A stretch of DNA of 22,289 bases. Origin: a virus. The stretch's first letter is position 1. Each line of letters opens with the position of its first letter. Under the pieces are notes generated by a model. The model had not been told where the DNA came from and searched no databases. It saw nothing but the letters and a program-made list of their open reading frames with translations. The position numbers were made by a program, and so were the translations under genes. The stretch covers positions 1-22,289 of IMG/VR virus record IMGVR_UViG_3300033996_001434; one strand, written 5' to 3'. This document shows, one piece after another, positions 1 through 6,107 of the stretch.

Positions 1-315
1 GACCCCTCCTACCTTCACTTATTTGCGATTGAGCCTCAGACCGAGAAGATTTTATCCACCTACATTAACTCCAAACTCCGTAATAAGGTGGTTAAGCTTG
101 AAGACACAATATACGACCAAGGGCAGAAACTTTGGACGCTAGGGCGAAACCTTGAGAAGTCCCAGAATGATGCTCGTGCCTTAGCAAACTCCCTTAAGGT
201 TACTGAAGGGAGGTTAGAACGGTACAGAAAAGAACCGCTGCTCAAGAGACTATGGATTGCCCTTCGACTCCGGCAAGACGGTTCTAACTGTGCGACCTTG
301 ATGCCACACTTTTAA
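1..315 (+). CDS. Hypothetical protein, 5'-truncated by the window edge
   Basis: The reading frame is open from base 1 to the TAA at 313-315 (104 residues visible), so the start probably lies upstream of the window. A GTG at 88 is an internal alternative start. The visible part is rich in charged residues, with a helical, possibly coiled-coil stretch (LGRNLEKSQNDARALANSLK). The basic C-terminus ends in RLRQDGSNCATLMPHF. I recognise no family. It is followed by a 30-base gap and another small gene on the same strand, as in the rest of this accessory block. Confidence 0.55.
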   Translation, partial: DPSYLHLFAIEPQTEKILSTYINSKLRNKVVKLEDTIYDQGQKLWTLGRNLEKSQNDARALANSLKVTEGRLERYRKEPLLKRLWIALRLRQDGSNCATLMPHF

Positions 316-345
316 CTCATTTGAGCAAACACCGAAGGTTCTAGT

Positions 346-537
346 ATGGAAGAAACTGACTACAAGACAGAGTATATGAGAATTTCAACCCTTGTCGGGT
401 CGCAATTCCCAGAATGCGAAGTTACTACGCCAGATATGGTAATACTTTTGATACACGAAAACGACACGTTGCGTATGGCACTAAATTTACCCACGAGACG
501 TGAGGTTCTTTCCAAACTTGACAAGTTTTACGAATGA
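346..537 (+). CDS. Small hypothetical protein (63 aa)
   Basis: It starts at ATG 346, with only a weak purine stretch (GAAGG) upstream. The product is acidic, with a central predicted helix (MVILLIHENDTLRMALNL) of the kind seen in many small phage helical proteins. Its stop overlaps the start of the next gene by four bases (ATGA at 534-537), which supports both genes being translated and coupled. Function unknown. Confidence 0.6.
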   Translation: MEETDYKTEYMRISTLVGSQFPECEVTTPDMVILLIHENDTLRMALNLPTRREVLSKLDKFYE

Positions 538-1253
538 CAAACCGAGAAGAAAGAATTAAACTCCAAACAACCGTTACAGCAGTGATTCATCAGGAAGGCC
601 CATGGTGGGTGGGCCGGACTGAAGAGATTCCAAGGGTGGTTGCCCGGTGGCGTACTAGTGCGGGGTGTTTACACTACCTTGAGAAGGCGCTACGTGGTGA
701 ATCAGCGAGTACACTTGACAGCTGGTCACCACAACCACAAACCCTTGAGCAAGTTGACGAAGGACTGCGCACAGCGTTTCGAGAGTCCCTAAAAGAGTGG
801 GCTTTGACTAAAGATGATGTCCCCCTTATTGGACCGAGAGTGTCTAATCCACTTGAACAAAATTCCGACGCAATGACTCAGCACAATCCGATTGAAGTCC
901 CCGACGAACTAGTTCATAGTTGGTGGCCTAGCGAGGGGTATTATGAGCGAGATGGTGATCTAAACATCCTCGCCGACAAAGCCGCACAATGGGGCGCCGA
1001 CCAGGAGCTTGCTGCTTGCTGCGACTGGTTGCGCCTCCAAGAAGATCCTCAGTTTAGTTCCGACGACGGGTGGGTGGGTAAAGACCAGGAACTTCGTGAA
1101 GCACGCAGGCCCAACGTACCTACACTTAATGAAATCGCCCTGCAATTCATGGGGACTATTGTGAAAGACGGACGGTACCTACCCGAGATTACAAGCACTA
1201 TTGTGAAAGCTTTGATAGAAGGTGGCAAAGCTCTAAAAGAGCTCAATGGCTGA
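534..1253 (+). CDS. Conserved cyanophage-type hypothetical protein (239 aa)
   Basis: This is the largest gene of the left accessory block, overlapping its predecessor by ATGA and its successor by eight bases. The N-terminal part (residues 1-110) is charged and Trp-containing. The C-terminal part carries NILADKAAQWGADQELAACC (about 142-161) followed by DWLR. I recognise this WGADQEL-A-CC-WL pattern as recurring in hypothetical proteins of cyanophages and picocyanobacteria. It is followed by a helical tail with PTLNEIALQFMGTIVKDGRY. No catalytic motif is visible. Family recognition is from memory; the function is unknown. Confidence 0.8.
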   Translation: MTNREERIKLQTTVTAVIHQEGPWWVGRTEEIPRVVARWRTSAGCLHYLEKALRGESASTLDSWSPQPQTLEQVDEGLRTAFRESLKEWALTKDDVPLIGPRVSNPLEQNSDAMTQHNPIEVPDELVHSWWPSEGYYERDGDLNILADKAAQWGADQELAACCDWLRLQEDPQFSSDDGWVGKDQELREARRPNVPTLNEIALQFMGTIVKDGRYLPEITSTIVKALIEGGKALKELNG

Positions 1254-1482
1254 TAGATTGTACAAACAGGGGTGCCCGTGCTTTTATTGTGTCAAGGAAA
1301 GGGCAAACGCCACAGCGCAACCTTTGGTTCACCCTATGGCCGTTTGTCCAACTTGCGGCAACAAAAGGTGTCCAAAAGGAACTCACCACTCGTTCAACTG
1401 CAGCGGAAGCAACGAAGCAGGGCAGTTGGGAAGCCGCTACACCTTACCTAGCATTACACACACTAACCTTTCTCCAGCATGA
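1246..1482 (+). CDS. Small Cys-rich, probable zinc-binding protein (78 aa)
   Basis: The start overlaps the upstream stop as ATGGCTGA. Cysteines sit in GCPCFYC near residues 9-13, in CPTCGNKRCPKGTHH in the middle, and in the segment NCSGSNEAGQLGS. The pattern resembles a family of small cyanophage/phage proteins containing NKRCP...H...C-GSNEPGQ, probably binding one or two zinc ions. The ATGA overlap at 1479 couples it to the next gene. The exact role (nucleic-acid or protein binding) is unknown. Confidence 0.75.
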   Translation: MADRLYKQGCPCFYCVKERANATAQPLVHPMAVCPTCGNKRCPKGTHHSFNCSGSNEAGQLGSRYTLPSITHTNLSPA

Positions 1483-1688
1483 CGACGCAAGTACCCGTAC
1501 CCTTTACCGAGCGGTACCCTGGACCGGAAGACTGTAGTACAAACGGGGAGTTTTGGGTGTTTTGCCCAGGAATCGGTTGTAGAGATTGTTGGACACTCAT
1601 GCGGTACGACAGCCAGAACTTAGAATCTCGAGAGAAATACGGTCTCACTCATTGGTTGCCATACAACTCAATACCCTGCCCTGTTTAA
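1479..1688 (+). CDS. DUF551-like small protein (69 aa)
   Basis: It begins with VPVPFTERYPGPEDC and ends with THWLPYNSIPCP. This fits the layout of DUF551-type phage proteins: a W/V-SV-xRLP-like start, a short beta body, then THW-P near the C-terminus. Here the N-terminal RLP is RYP. It has cysteines in VFCPGIGCRDC. ATG 1479 overlaps the previous stop (ATGA). A second protein with the same layout follows immediately. Function unknown; DUF551 proteins are common accessory genes of tailed phages. Confidence 0.65.
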   Translation: MTTQVPVPFTERYPGPEDCSTNGEFWVFCPGIGCRDCWTLMRYDSQNLESREKYGLTHWLPYNSIPCPV

Positions 1689-1689
1689 G

Positions 1690-2055
1690 ATGAACTTGCG
1701 TGACGCACGAGAGAAAGCCTTGCAGATTTCTGCTGAAACTGAGCATGGCTTATTGAAGGATAGAGAAGCTGAGAGTAAGCTCTACAGAGCTGCTCCCGGT
1801 GAAACCTTTGACCCTGTAAGTGTTTCTGACCGTCTACCTAAACTTTCCGATTCTGACGCCGAAGAACTATGTTGGTGGTGGAGAACCGACGCCGACGGGT
1901 CAGCAGTTGAGGGTATGTGGGAAATGCTACAATTTGACTGGCCAGTTAGAAAATATAACCTCTCAGGGAGCGGTTACAACTACACACACTGGCTGCCACA
2001 CTGGGCCATTGTAAATCCTAATGCCTCCTTAGTTAAAGAACATGGCAAACAATAG
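1690..2055 (+). CDS. DUF551-like protein with helical N-terminal extension (121 aa)
   Basis: Residues 1-35 form a charged helix. The DUF551-like part then starts at DPVSVSDRLPKL (about residue 40) and runs to YTHWLPHWAI (about 100-109), a good match to the xSVxDRLP...THWxP signature. It starts one base after the previous stop. Its 3' end overlaps the next ORF by 14 bases. It shares its layout with the protein encoded at 1479-1688, so the two may be diverged paralogues. Function unknown. Confidence 0.7.
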   Translation: MNLRDAREKALQISAETEHGLLKDREAESKLYRAAPGETFDPVSVSDRLPKLSDSDAEELCWWWRTDADGSAVEGMWEMLQFDWPVRKYNLSGSGYNYTHWLPHWAIVNPNASLVKEHGKQ

Positions 2056-2242
2056 ACAATGCTCAACTTGTTTTTACTCAGTTTCTACCCTAGTTATAAA
2101 CCCTGTACTAGCCTCGATTCCTAACACACACGGCCTGGTAGCGGAACGAATTTCCACAAAGTGCCACATACAAGGTCCACCGAAGGAAGTCAATGCCGAT
2201 AAAGATTGGTTCTACCAGTGGCGATCCAGAGACCGCATATGA
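2042..2242 (+). CDS. Small Cys-containing hypothetical protein (66 aa)
   Basis: It starts with MANNRQCSTCFYSVST: a CxxC pair at residues 7-10, a later Cys in KCHIQGPP, and an aromatic tail DKDWFYQWRS. This layout (CxxC with an aromatic, then C...P...W) recurs in small phage proteins, including the one at 3057-3284, and suggests a zinc ribbon. It overlaps the preceding gene by 14 bases. Two further tiny frames overlap its 3' end: 2193-2297 (34 codons) and 2239-2331 (30 codons, ATGA junction). I cannot decide whether either is expressed. Confidence 0.6.
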   Translation: MANNRQCSTCFYSVSTLVINPVLASIPNTHGLVAERISTKCHIQGPPKEVNADKDWFYQWRSRDRI

Positions 2243-2297
2243 AAAAGGCGACGAACTTTACCGGAAAAATCCCAAGCTATACTACCGGCATAGTTAA
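2193..2297 (+). CDS. Possible overlapping mini-protein (34 aa)
   Basis: ATG 2193 has a purine-rich GAAGGAAG just upstream. The product ends with a well-formed hydrophilic sequence, AYEKGDELYRKNPKLYYRHS, whose composition looks like real protein. It overlaps the Cys protein at 2042-2242 by 50 bases in another frame, so only one of the two 3' portions may matter. The competing frame at 2239-2331 begins with an ATGA overlap but encodes a Pro/Thr-rich peptide that looks less protein-like. Confidence 0.3.
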   Translation: MPIKIGSTSGDPETAYEKGDELYRKNPKLYYRHS

Positions 2298-2309
2298 CCG
2301 TAGACCCCC

Positions 2310-2489
2310 ATGCTCGCCCTACTTGCCGTAACTTACCTGCTTGTGGGCTTTGCAAGGCTCCTTTCCGCACTCCCAGACTACGATCTACCGGTTATCGGGC
2401 ACAGAGTAAGAATTTTGGACGTCTGTGGTCACGTTTTACTCTGGCCCTGCCCAGCAACCGCAAAGTTTCTAAGGAAGCTACGCCGTTGA
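2310..2489 (+). CDS. Small membrane protein (59 aa)
   Basis: ATG 2310 to TGA 2487-2489. The N-terminus, MLALLAVTYLLVGFARLLSA, is a strong transmembrane segment or uncleaved signal anchor. It is followed by a short soluble part with two Cys (LDVCGHVLLWPCP) and a very basic tail (KFLRKLRR). The positive tail predicts a cytoplasmic C-terminus. The gene falls just under a 60-residue cutoff, and it fills what would otherwise be a 305-base gap between genes. No family recognised. Confidence 0.6.
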   Translation: MLALLAVTYLLVGFARLLSALPDYDLPVIGHRVRILDVCGHVLLWPCPATAKFLRKLRR

Positions 2490-2547
2490 CCCGCTGATCC
2501 GGAACCTGGCTCCGCTCATTTAAACTTGAACACCACTAGACCCCAAG

Positions 2548-2931
2548 ATGAACGAAAAAACACCTCTACAGCAACTCCAAGAATGGCAAGAGCTTTGTGA
2601 CCACTTTCGAACCTTGCACACGAAAGGTGTCGCTGCCCCCGAAAACTCACTGAGTGTTGGAGTTGAGGGGTACATAGATCCTCTTTCCAGGGAAACCACA
2701 CTAGAAGCAGGGTGGACCCTAAATGGAAAGAAATTCACACGATCTACAACTTTCTCAACCATTTTATCGGAGTACAAAAACGGGCGGTGTGAGGAGAGTG
2801 CAGAAGCCGTTTCAAGACTCGCCGGACTAATTGCTAAAGATGTCACAAGGGGGCTCGAAGAAGAAATGTACCGTCTTTTGCTGTCGTCTCCCAATTCAGT
2901 CCTACCTCGAAACTTTGCGCCACCGGAATAG
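2548..2931 (+). CDS. Hypothetical protein (127 aa)
   Basis: It starts at ATG 2548. The first 30 residues (KTPLQQLQEWQELCDHFRTLH) form a predicted helix. A middle region with GVEGYIDPLSRETTLEAGW looks beta-rich, and a second helical region (CEESAEAVSRLAGLIAKDV) precedes a Pro-rich end. A long open frame on the opposite strand (2520-3119) is its antisense shadow. It is followed by a promoter-containing spacer, so it is probably the last gene of its transcription unit. Function unknown. Confidence 0.65.
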   Translation: MNEKTPLQQLQEWQELCDHFRTLHTKGVAAPENSLSVGVEGYIDPLSRETTLEAGWTLNGKKFTRSTTFSTILSEYKNGRCEESAEAVSRLAGLIAKDVTRGLEEEMYRLLLSSPNSVLPRNFAPPE

Positions 2932-3056
2932 TCCTGTGTCCTTCCCTGTGTAAAGTACGGTTGACCGTTTACTTCGAGACGGTTTCCCGCCTTTACTTCC
3001 CTGGTGAAAACCGGCATACTTAGTGAAAGATGGCCTAACACGTGGGGGGCGAAGCA
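2932..3056 (+). promoter_or_regulatory. Inverted-repeat/promoter module upstream of 3057
   Basis: This 125-base spacer holds CGGTTT (2980-2985) facing AAACCG (3008-3013). It also has a sigma70-like pair, TTTACT (2992-2997) and CATACT (3015-3020), separated by exactly 17 bases. A near-palindrome centred on GGTTGACC (about 2953-2973) lies upstream. Layout and sequence match the modules at 6123, 10754 and 11035, including the GGTTTCCC core at 2981-2988 and AAAACCGG just before the -10. A GTG at 3042 lies 27 bases after the -10, but ATG 3057 is the better start. Confidence 0.5.
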
Positions 3057-3284
3057 ATGAGCAAAAGCTGCGGGTCTTGTGTCTACTACACCAAGTGGAA
3101 AAAAGATTCCCTTGTGCAATCAAACGGCGGTGAAGGAGGTGAGTTAGCATCGGGACTGTGTGAGTTTCTCGACACACGCACAAAGCCCGACTGGGGTCAC
3201 AGCTGCCCACACTGGGTTGGTAAGCGATACGACCGGACCTCCTTGAAAAGGCAAACACTGAGCGAAATCAACGAGAATGATTAA
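3057..3284 (+). CDS. Small Cys-rich, probable zinc-ribbon protein (75 aa)
   Basis: I choose ATG 3057 (MSKSCGSCVYY) over the in-frame GTG at 3042. The CxxC pair then sits at residues 5-8, as in related small phage proteins. Further Cys/His occur at GLCEFLDTRTKPDWGHSCPHW, giving a plausible four-ligand zinc site (CxxC...C...C-P-HW). It resembles the protein at 2042-2242 in layout. The 3' end overlaps the next gene as ATGATTAA. It is the first gene downstream of a promoter-like module. Function unknown. Confidence 0.65.
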   Translation: MSKSCGSCVYYTKWKKDSLVQSNGGEGGELASGLCEFLDTRTKPDWGHSCPHWVGKRYDRTSLKRQTLSEINEND

Positions 3285-3792
3285 CCGAACTTTGATAGCG
3301 AGAATCCAGAGCTACTACCCGAACTGGTTCCAGGACACGAATTGGAGTGACGAGGACGTTCTCGATGCCATTGCCATAGCAAAGCGTGTTGAGTCCGGAG
3401 AAGAAAAAACATATTCCTTTGAGGAAGCAATGGAAGATCTCGAACTCACCGGGGAACTTGGGTTGGTGACCCGCACCGAGAGGGGATTTGAGGTCATTGA
3501 CTTTCAAGATCTATACAACAAGGAGTGCAGCCTGCAACAAAGCTCCCTTGCCGTTTATTGGGAGCCAGGGACGTCTGCGGTTTGGTTGGGCCAAGGGGAA
3601 GATAGAATGCACCTTGGGGAAGAACAGGTTCAGTCCCTGGTTACTGTTTTGCAAAGGTGGCTGGACACAGGTTCTTTCATTCCCTACCCTACTACAGAAG
3701 TATCACCCCTCTCAAAACTTGCTGGGCGCCTTAAGAACATTTTTGGGCTTGCCTTAAGACCACTCAAATCACTTACAAACCGAAACCAATGA
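3277..3792 (+). CDS. Hypothetical protein (171 aa)
   Basis: The start overlaps the upstream stop by eight bases. The N-terminal half is helical and acidic (NWSDEDVLDAIAIAKRVESG). Residues around 88-130 (SLAVYWEPGTSAVWLGQGED, then MHLGEEQVQSLVTVLQRWLD) look like a small beta-hairpin plus helix domain. The C-terminus is basic and hydrophobic (LKNIFGLALRPLKSLTNRNQ) and could touch membrane or nucleic acid. It overlaps the next gene by ATGA. No family recognised. Confidence 0.65.
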   Translation: MINRTLIARIQSYYPNWFQDTNWSDEDVLDAIAIAKRVESGEEKTYSFEEAMEDLELTGELGLVTRTERGFEVIDFQDLYNKECSLQQSSLAVYWEPGTSAVWLGQGEDRMHLGEEQVQSLVTVLQRWLDTGSFIPYPTTEVSPLSKLAGRLKNIFGLALRPLKSLTNRNQ

Positions 3793-4082
3793 CTTACGAT
3801 GAAAAGACCCTTCAGTGTATTAAAGAGATTGGGGAGAAGGTTGATCTTAGGTTGGTTCAGGAATTCACCCTTGAGCAAGAGAGCTTTTTAAGGGCCATCC
3901 TGAAACAGGAAACCTTAGCAGCTTTGGACGAGGGATTAGCCCTTGCGGTTCAAATGATAAGGGAATCCCCACCTGGCTTAACTCGTGACCAACTGGCTAA
4001 TTTAATTGAGAACTGTATTGGCGACAAAAGAGCCTTAGAAGTTGTTTTACCCTCACTGGATCTTTTAACGACCCTAGACTAG
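3789..4082 (+). CDS. Hypothetical all-helical protein (97 aa)
   Basis: It starts at ATG 3789 in an ATGA overlap. The sequence is almost entirely predicted helix, with heptad-like leucines (ILKQETLAALDEGLALAVQM, then LTRDQLANLIENCIG). It has one Cys near each end and no enzyme motif. The next gene starts 22 bases downstream. Function unknown; its length and fold class are typical of small phage host-takeover or assembly proteins, but nothing specific supports either. Confidence 0.6.
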   Translation: MTYDEKTLQCIKEIGEKVDLRLVQEFTLEQESFLRAILKQETLAALDEGLALAVQMIRESPPGLTRDQLANLIENCIGDKRALEVVLPSLDLLTTLD

Positions 4083-4104
4083 TTTAAAACCAAATGGAAG
4101 CTTA

Positions 4105-4305
4105 ATGACACTACACCCTTACAGCTATTACACAAAGCCCGAAGAGTGGCAAACGTGTTACACCAAGCATTCAGAAGACAGAGAGTCTCCGACTCTGTGT
4201 TACGAAGACCTAATTGACACCATTGTAGACCTTTACGAAAAGATCGCTAAGCTAGAGGCGAGGCTGGACCAAGAAGACACCTATAGGCACGAACAAAATG
4301 ACTGA
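4105..4305 (+). CDS. Small hypothetical protein (66 aa)
   Basis: The N-terminus is aromatic-rich (HPYSYYTKPEEWQTCY). The second half is a clear amphipathic helix (CYEDLIDTIVDLYEKIAKLE, then ARLDQED), likely a short coiled coil for self-association. It overlaps the next gene as ATGACTGA. Function unknown. Confidence 0.55.
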   Translation: MTLHPYSYYTKPEEWQTCYTKHSEDRESPTLCYEDLIDTIVDLYEKIAKLEARLDQEDTYRHEQND

Positions 4306-4585
4306 CGGGGACAAACTACTTGCTGACTACGACTCCGAAATTTACGGAGAATATACACCCCTGGAACCACTTACTGTTGCATCTCTAATTGAGAGTCACA
4401 GACACTTAAGACAAAAAAACTTAGAGTGGCACGGGGCGTATAACGAAGCAGGAAGAGAAGGTTATGAGCAAGGTTACTCCTTTGGACTGAAGAAGGCAAC
4501 AGAAGCCATGATCATGATCGAAGACCTTCGCAAAATGACTATTCAGGAACTTGCAAATCTAATCGGAGACGAGAATGCCTACTGA
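4298..4585 (+). CDS. Hypothetical protein (95 aa)
   Basis: It starts inside the previous gene's end (8-base overlap). It is acidic and helical, with a central segment LEWHGAYNEAGREGYEQGYS that resembles the glycine-rich, Tyr-rich turn of some small phage helical proteins. The tail is MTIQELANLIGDENAY. It overlaps the next gene by 11 bases. No family recognised. Confidence 0.6.
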   Translation: MTDGDKLLADYDSEIYGEYTPLEPLTVASLIESHRHLRQKNLEWHGAYNEAGREGYEQGYSFGLKKATEAMIMIEDLRKMTIQELANLIGDENAY

Positions 4586-4817
4586 GTCATCTGAGAGCCT
4601 AAGTCCTGATGCACAGTCAATAGACGATGCTTTTAACGGGTACCATGAGCTGGTGAATCGTCGTGTAAAGATTGCCGCCGTACTCCGCGCAATTGCTGAG
4701 CTGTGCGAGCCCGACCTTGTGTTCGGGTTAAAGACAATTCGCCAGGGGAAACTAATATCTCTTGCCATCGAACTTGAGGGGTCAACGTCTCTCATTACAC
4801 CTTCAAACAATGATTAA
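4575..4817 (+). CDS. Hypothetical protein (80 aa)
   Basis: ATG 4575 lies 11 bases before the previous stop. It has a Ser/Asp-rich N-terminus (residues 1-18), then helix-forming sequence (FNGYHELVNRRVKIAAVLRA). A C-terminal beta-like part follows (GKLISLAIELEGSTSLI). The stop overlaps the next start as ATGATTAA. Function unknown. Confidence 0.55.
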   Translation: MPTESSESLSPDAQSIDDAFNGYHELVNRRVKIAAVLRAIAELCEPDLVFGLKTIRQGKLISLAIELEGSTSLITPSNND

Positions 4818-5049
4818 AACTCAAATCTCTAGGTTTTCTCTGGTTCAAGAAACTGAACAAACAGGAGTACCTGAGGTCTGGCTTAACGAACTAGAAGAGA
4901 CTTTACAGTCTTTATTTTTGACTACGGTCGAAGAGTTACAACGGTACCACGAAAGTGATGCCGACACCACGGCAAGCGACGAGCTTGCTCGGGTAATCGT
5001 CACCAACAAAGTGATTGACTACCTTAATTCATTTAGTTCAGCTGAATGA
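4810..5049 (+). CDS. Hypothetical helical protein (79 aa), last gene of its operon
   Basis: An upstream in-frame ATG at 4762 exists. I choose 4810 because it gives the same 8-base ATGATTAA overlap used repeatedly in this block. The product is acidic and helical (WLNELEETLQSLFLTTVEEL, then QRYHES). An intrinsic terminator follows 11 bases after its stop, so this gene ends the left operon. Function unknown. Confidence 0.6.
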   Translation: MIKTQISRFSLVQETEQTGVPEVWLNELEETLQSLFLTTVEELQRYHESDADTTASDELARVIVTNKVIDYLNSFSSAE

Positions 5050-5060
5050 GCTAAAACACT

Positions 5061-5083
5061 AGCCCCTTAACGGGGGCTTTTTT
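5061..5083 (+). terminator. Rho-independent terminator
   Basis: A perfect 6-bp stem AGCCCC/GGGGCT (5061-5066 with 5073-5078) closes a TTAACG loop and runs directly into six T residues (5078-5083). This is the clearest intrinsic terminator in the window. It lies just after the stop at 5049 and before a new promoter-like site, dividing the left accessory block into two transcription units. Confidence 0.85.
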
Positions 5084-5115
5084 GTCCAGCAATTCCGCTG
5101 ACACAGACTCCTCCT

Positions 5116-5144
5116 ATGACTCAAACACACTAACATAAGATAAT
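5116..5144 (+). promoter_or_regulatory. Candidate sigma70-type promoter
   Basis: ATGACT (5116-5121) and GATAAT (5139-5144) are separated by 17 bases, directly downstream of the terminator at 5061-5083. It would drive the genes from 5201. Unlike the other modules it has no flanking GGTTTCCC inverted repeat. If it is used, transcription would begin downstream of ATG 5143, so the 21-codon ORF there would not be translated from this transcript. Confidence 0.4.
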
Positions 5145-5208
5145 GGTAACCGCAGAAGTTTACGCAGCAGCACAAAAGAAAGCTAGCATTCGGGGGCACA
5201 ATGGCTGA
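5143..5208 (+). CDS. Possible 21-aa leader peptide
   Basis: ATG 5143 to TGA 5206-5208 encodes MVTAEVYAAAQKKASIRGHN plus a final Gly. It ends in an ATGGCTGA overlap with the gene at 5201, the same coupling seen at several real junctions nearby; that is the only support. It conflicts with reading GATAAT (5139-5144) as a -10 box. Very uncertain. Confidence 0.25.
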   Translation: MVTAEVYAAAQKKASIRGHNG

Positions 5209-5431
5209 GAAAACTTTTCCGCTACAAGTAGTTGGGGTTGAGTATGAATGCGACGAGTGTGAAAGTGGAACAATGCAGCCTTACGGCACCGTTGCCTGGC
5301 TAACTGAACCCCTACAATACCCGCACAGGTGCTCAACCTGCGGAGCAACTAGGGGGCTTCCCGAGAAGTACCCCACCGTGCGTCACTTACGCATACTACC
5401 CGTCGATGACATTCCTGTTGATGAATGGTGA
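5201..5431 (+). CDS. Zinc-ribbon-like small protein (76 aa)
   Basis: Two CxxC pairs (ECDECESG near residues 17-22 and RCSTCGATRGLP near 47-58) make a four-Cys zinc ribbon with an intervening beta-like segment (GTMQPYGTVAWLTEPLQYPH). The spacing is typical of small zinc ribbons in which the second knuckle reads HxCxxCG. It lies first in its unit, after a terminator and a candidate promoter, and six bases before the next gene. Such proteins may bind nucleic acid or RNA polymerase, but the target is unknown. Confidence 0.7.
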   Translation: MAEKTFPLQVVGVEYECDECESGTMQPYGTVAWLTEPLQYPHRCSTCGATRGLPEKYPTVRHLRILPVDDIPVDEW

Positions 5432-5436
5432 AGTAA

Positions 5437-5796
5437 ATGAGTAGCATCCCTGGTCTCACCCTTGAGTCCTACGTAATGTGGAACCATAATCTTGTCGTTA
5501 TTGGGTATCTCAGTGCAAACACATCTCTTCAGATTGCTGAAGCACTCGGAGTAAACACCCGCAGGGTAAGCCTATCCAAGGCGCAATTTGACACGATCCT
5601 CGCGATTTACGAACCGTACCGAACAACCGTGGAGACCCGGTTGGAAGACTTTGACGAAGAGACTCAGTCGTGGCGAACCTACGCTGGTTCCTGCTTCAAT
5701 GACATAGAGGACGCCATTGGAGACGAGGTGTCACTGACTTTACACAATTTTTCTACTGAGAGGGCCATGAAACAACTGCCAGGCGACAATGTTTGA
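5437..5796 (+). CDS. Hypothetical protein (119 aa)
   Basis: ATG 5437 follows the previous stop by five bases, with an AAGTAA stretch upstream. The sequence mixes beta (SYVMWNHNLVVIGYL) and helix (LSKAQFDTILAIYEPYRTTV), with an acidic middle (RLEDFDEETQSWRTYAGSC). The stop overlaps the start of a 30-aa membrane peptide as ATGTTTGA. No family recognised. Confidence 0.6.
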   Translation: MSSIPGLTLESYVMWNHNLVVIGYLSANTSLQIAEALGVNTRRVSLSKAQFDTILAIYEPYRTTVETRLEDFDEETQSWRTYAGSCFNDIEDAIGDEVSLTLHNFSTERAMKQLPGDNV

Positions 5797-5881
5797 AATT
5801 TTGTACCCAACTCTGGGCACGATTGCCAGTTGTTTCTTGCTGTCCATTCTAATTATCAACTTTCTGGGAATAAATGACTAA
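5789..5881 (+). CDS. Single-pass mini membrane protein (30 aa)
   Basis: ATG 5789 to TAA 5879-5881. Nearly the whole peptide is one hydrophobic helix: residues 8-26 read TLGTIASCFLLSILIINFL, flanked by polar ends. It fits exactly between neighbours, with 8-base overlaps on both sides (ATGTTTGA at 5789 and ATGACTAA at 5874). It fills the only gap between two otherwise coupled genes. Both facts argue that it is translated. Mini membrane proteins of this size are common phage host-interaction factors; no specific function can be assigned. Confidence 0.6.
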   Translation: MFEILYPTLGTIASCFLLSILIINFLGIND

Positions 5882-6107
5882 GCACAAACTCAGCCCTGAA
5901 GCCGAAGCCGCATGGAACGCCTACTGCGATGTTGCAGACCGAATCGGAGTTTTTGAAGACACCGGGGAAGCACTAGCTGCTTTTCTTCGAGAACTGATAA
6001 CGCAGATTGAATTTCGAGGTGAACTCGGACTTACACCGCTTGGCGCACACGGGCACTACCAAGAGAAGTTGTACGCGATTGCAACTGAGTTGGATGGGTA
6101 CGGTTAA
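5874..6107 (+). CDS. Conserved cyanobacterial/cyanophage-type hypothetical protein (77 aa)
   Basis: HKLSPEAEAAWNAYCDVADR at the start and EKLYAIATELDGYG at the end match, from memory, a recurring small family in picocyanobacteria and their phages (LSPAAQAV-xAY ... LAAALRA ... LLAIAAELEG). It is all helical, with a glycine-rich middle (LGLTPLGAHGHY). Its stop merges into the GGTTAACC start of a hairpin/promoter module, so it ends its operon. The role is unknown even where the family is common. Confidence 0.7.
   Translation: MTKHKLSPEAEAAWNAYCDVADRIGVFEDTGEALAAFLRELITQIEFRGELGLTPLGAHGHYQEKLYAIATELDGYG

Noticed and set aside
2239-2331. 30-codon ORF with an ATGA junction
   Set aside because: The peptide is Pro/Thr-rich without hydrophobic or helical character, and it overlaps two better candidates (2193-2297 and 2310-2489). 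The junction alone is not enough.
2520-3119. A 199-codon open frame on the minus strand
   Set aside because: It is antisense to the 2548-2931 gene and the promoter spacer. Its composition (Ser/Arg/Cys-rich, no motif) looks like a shadow, and all neighbours are on the + strand.
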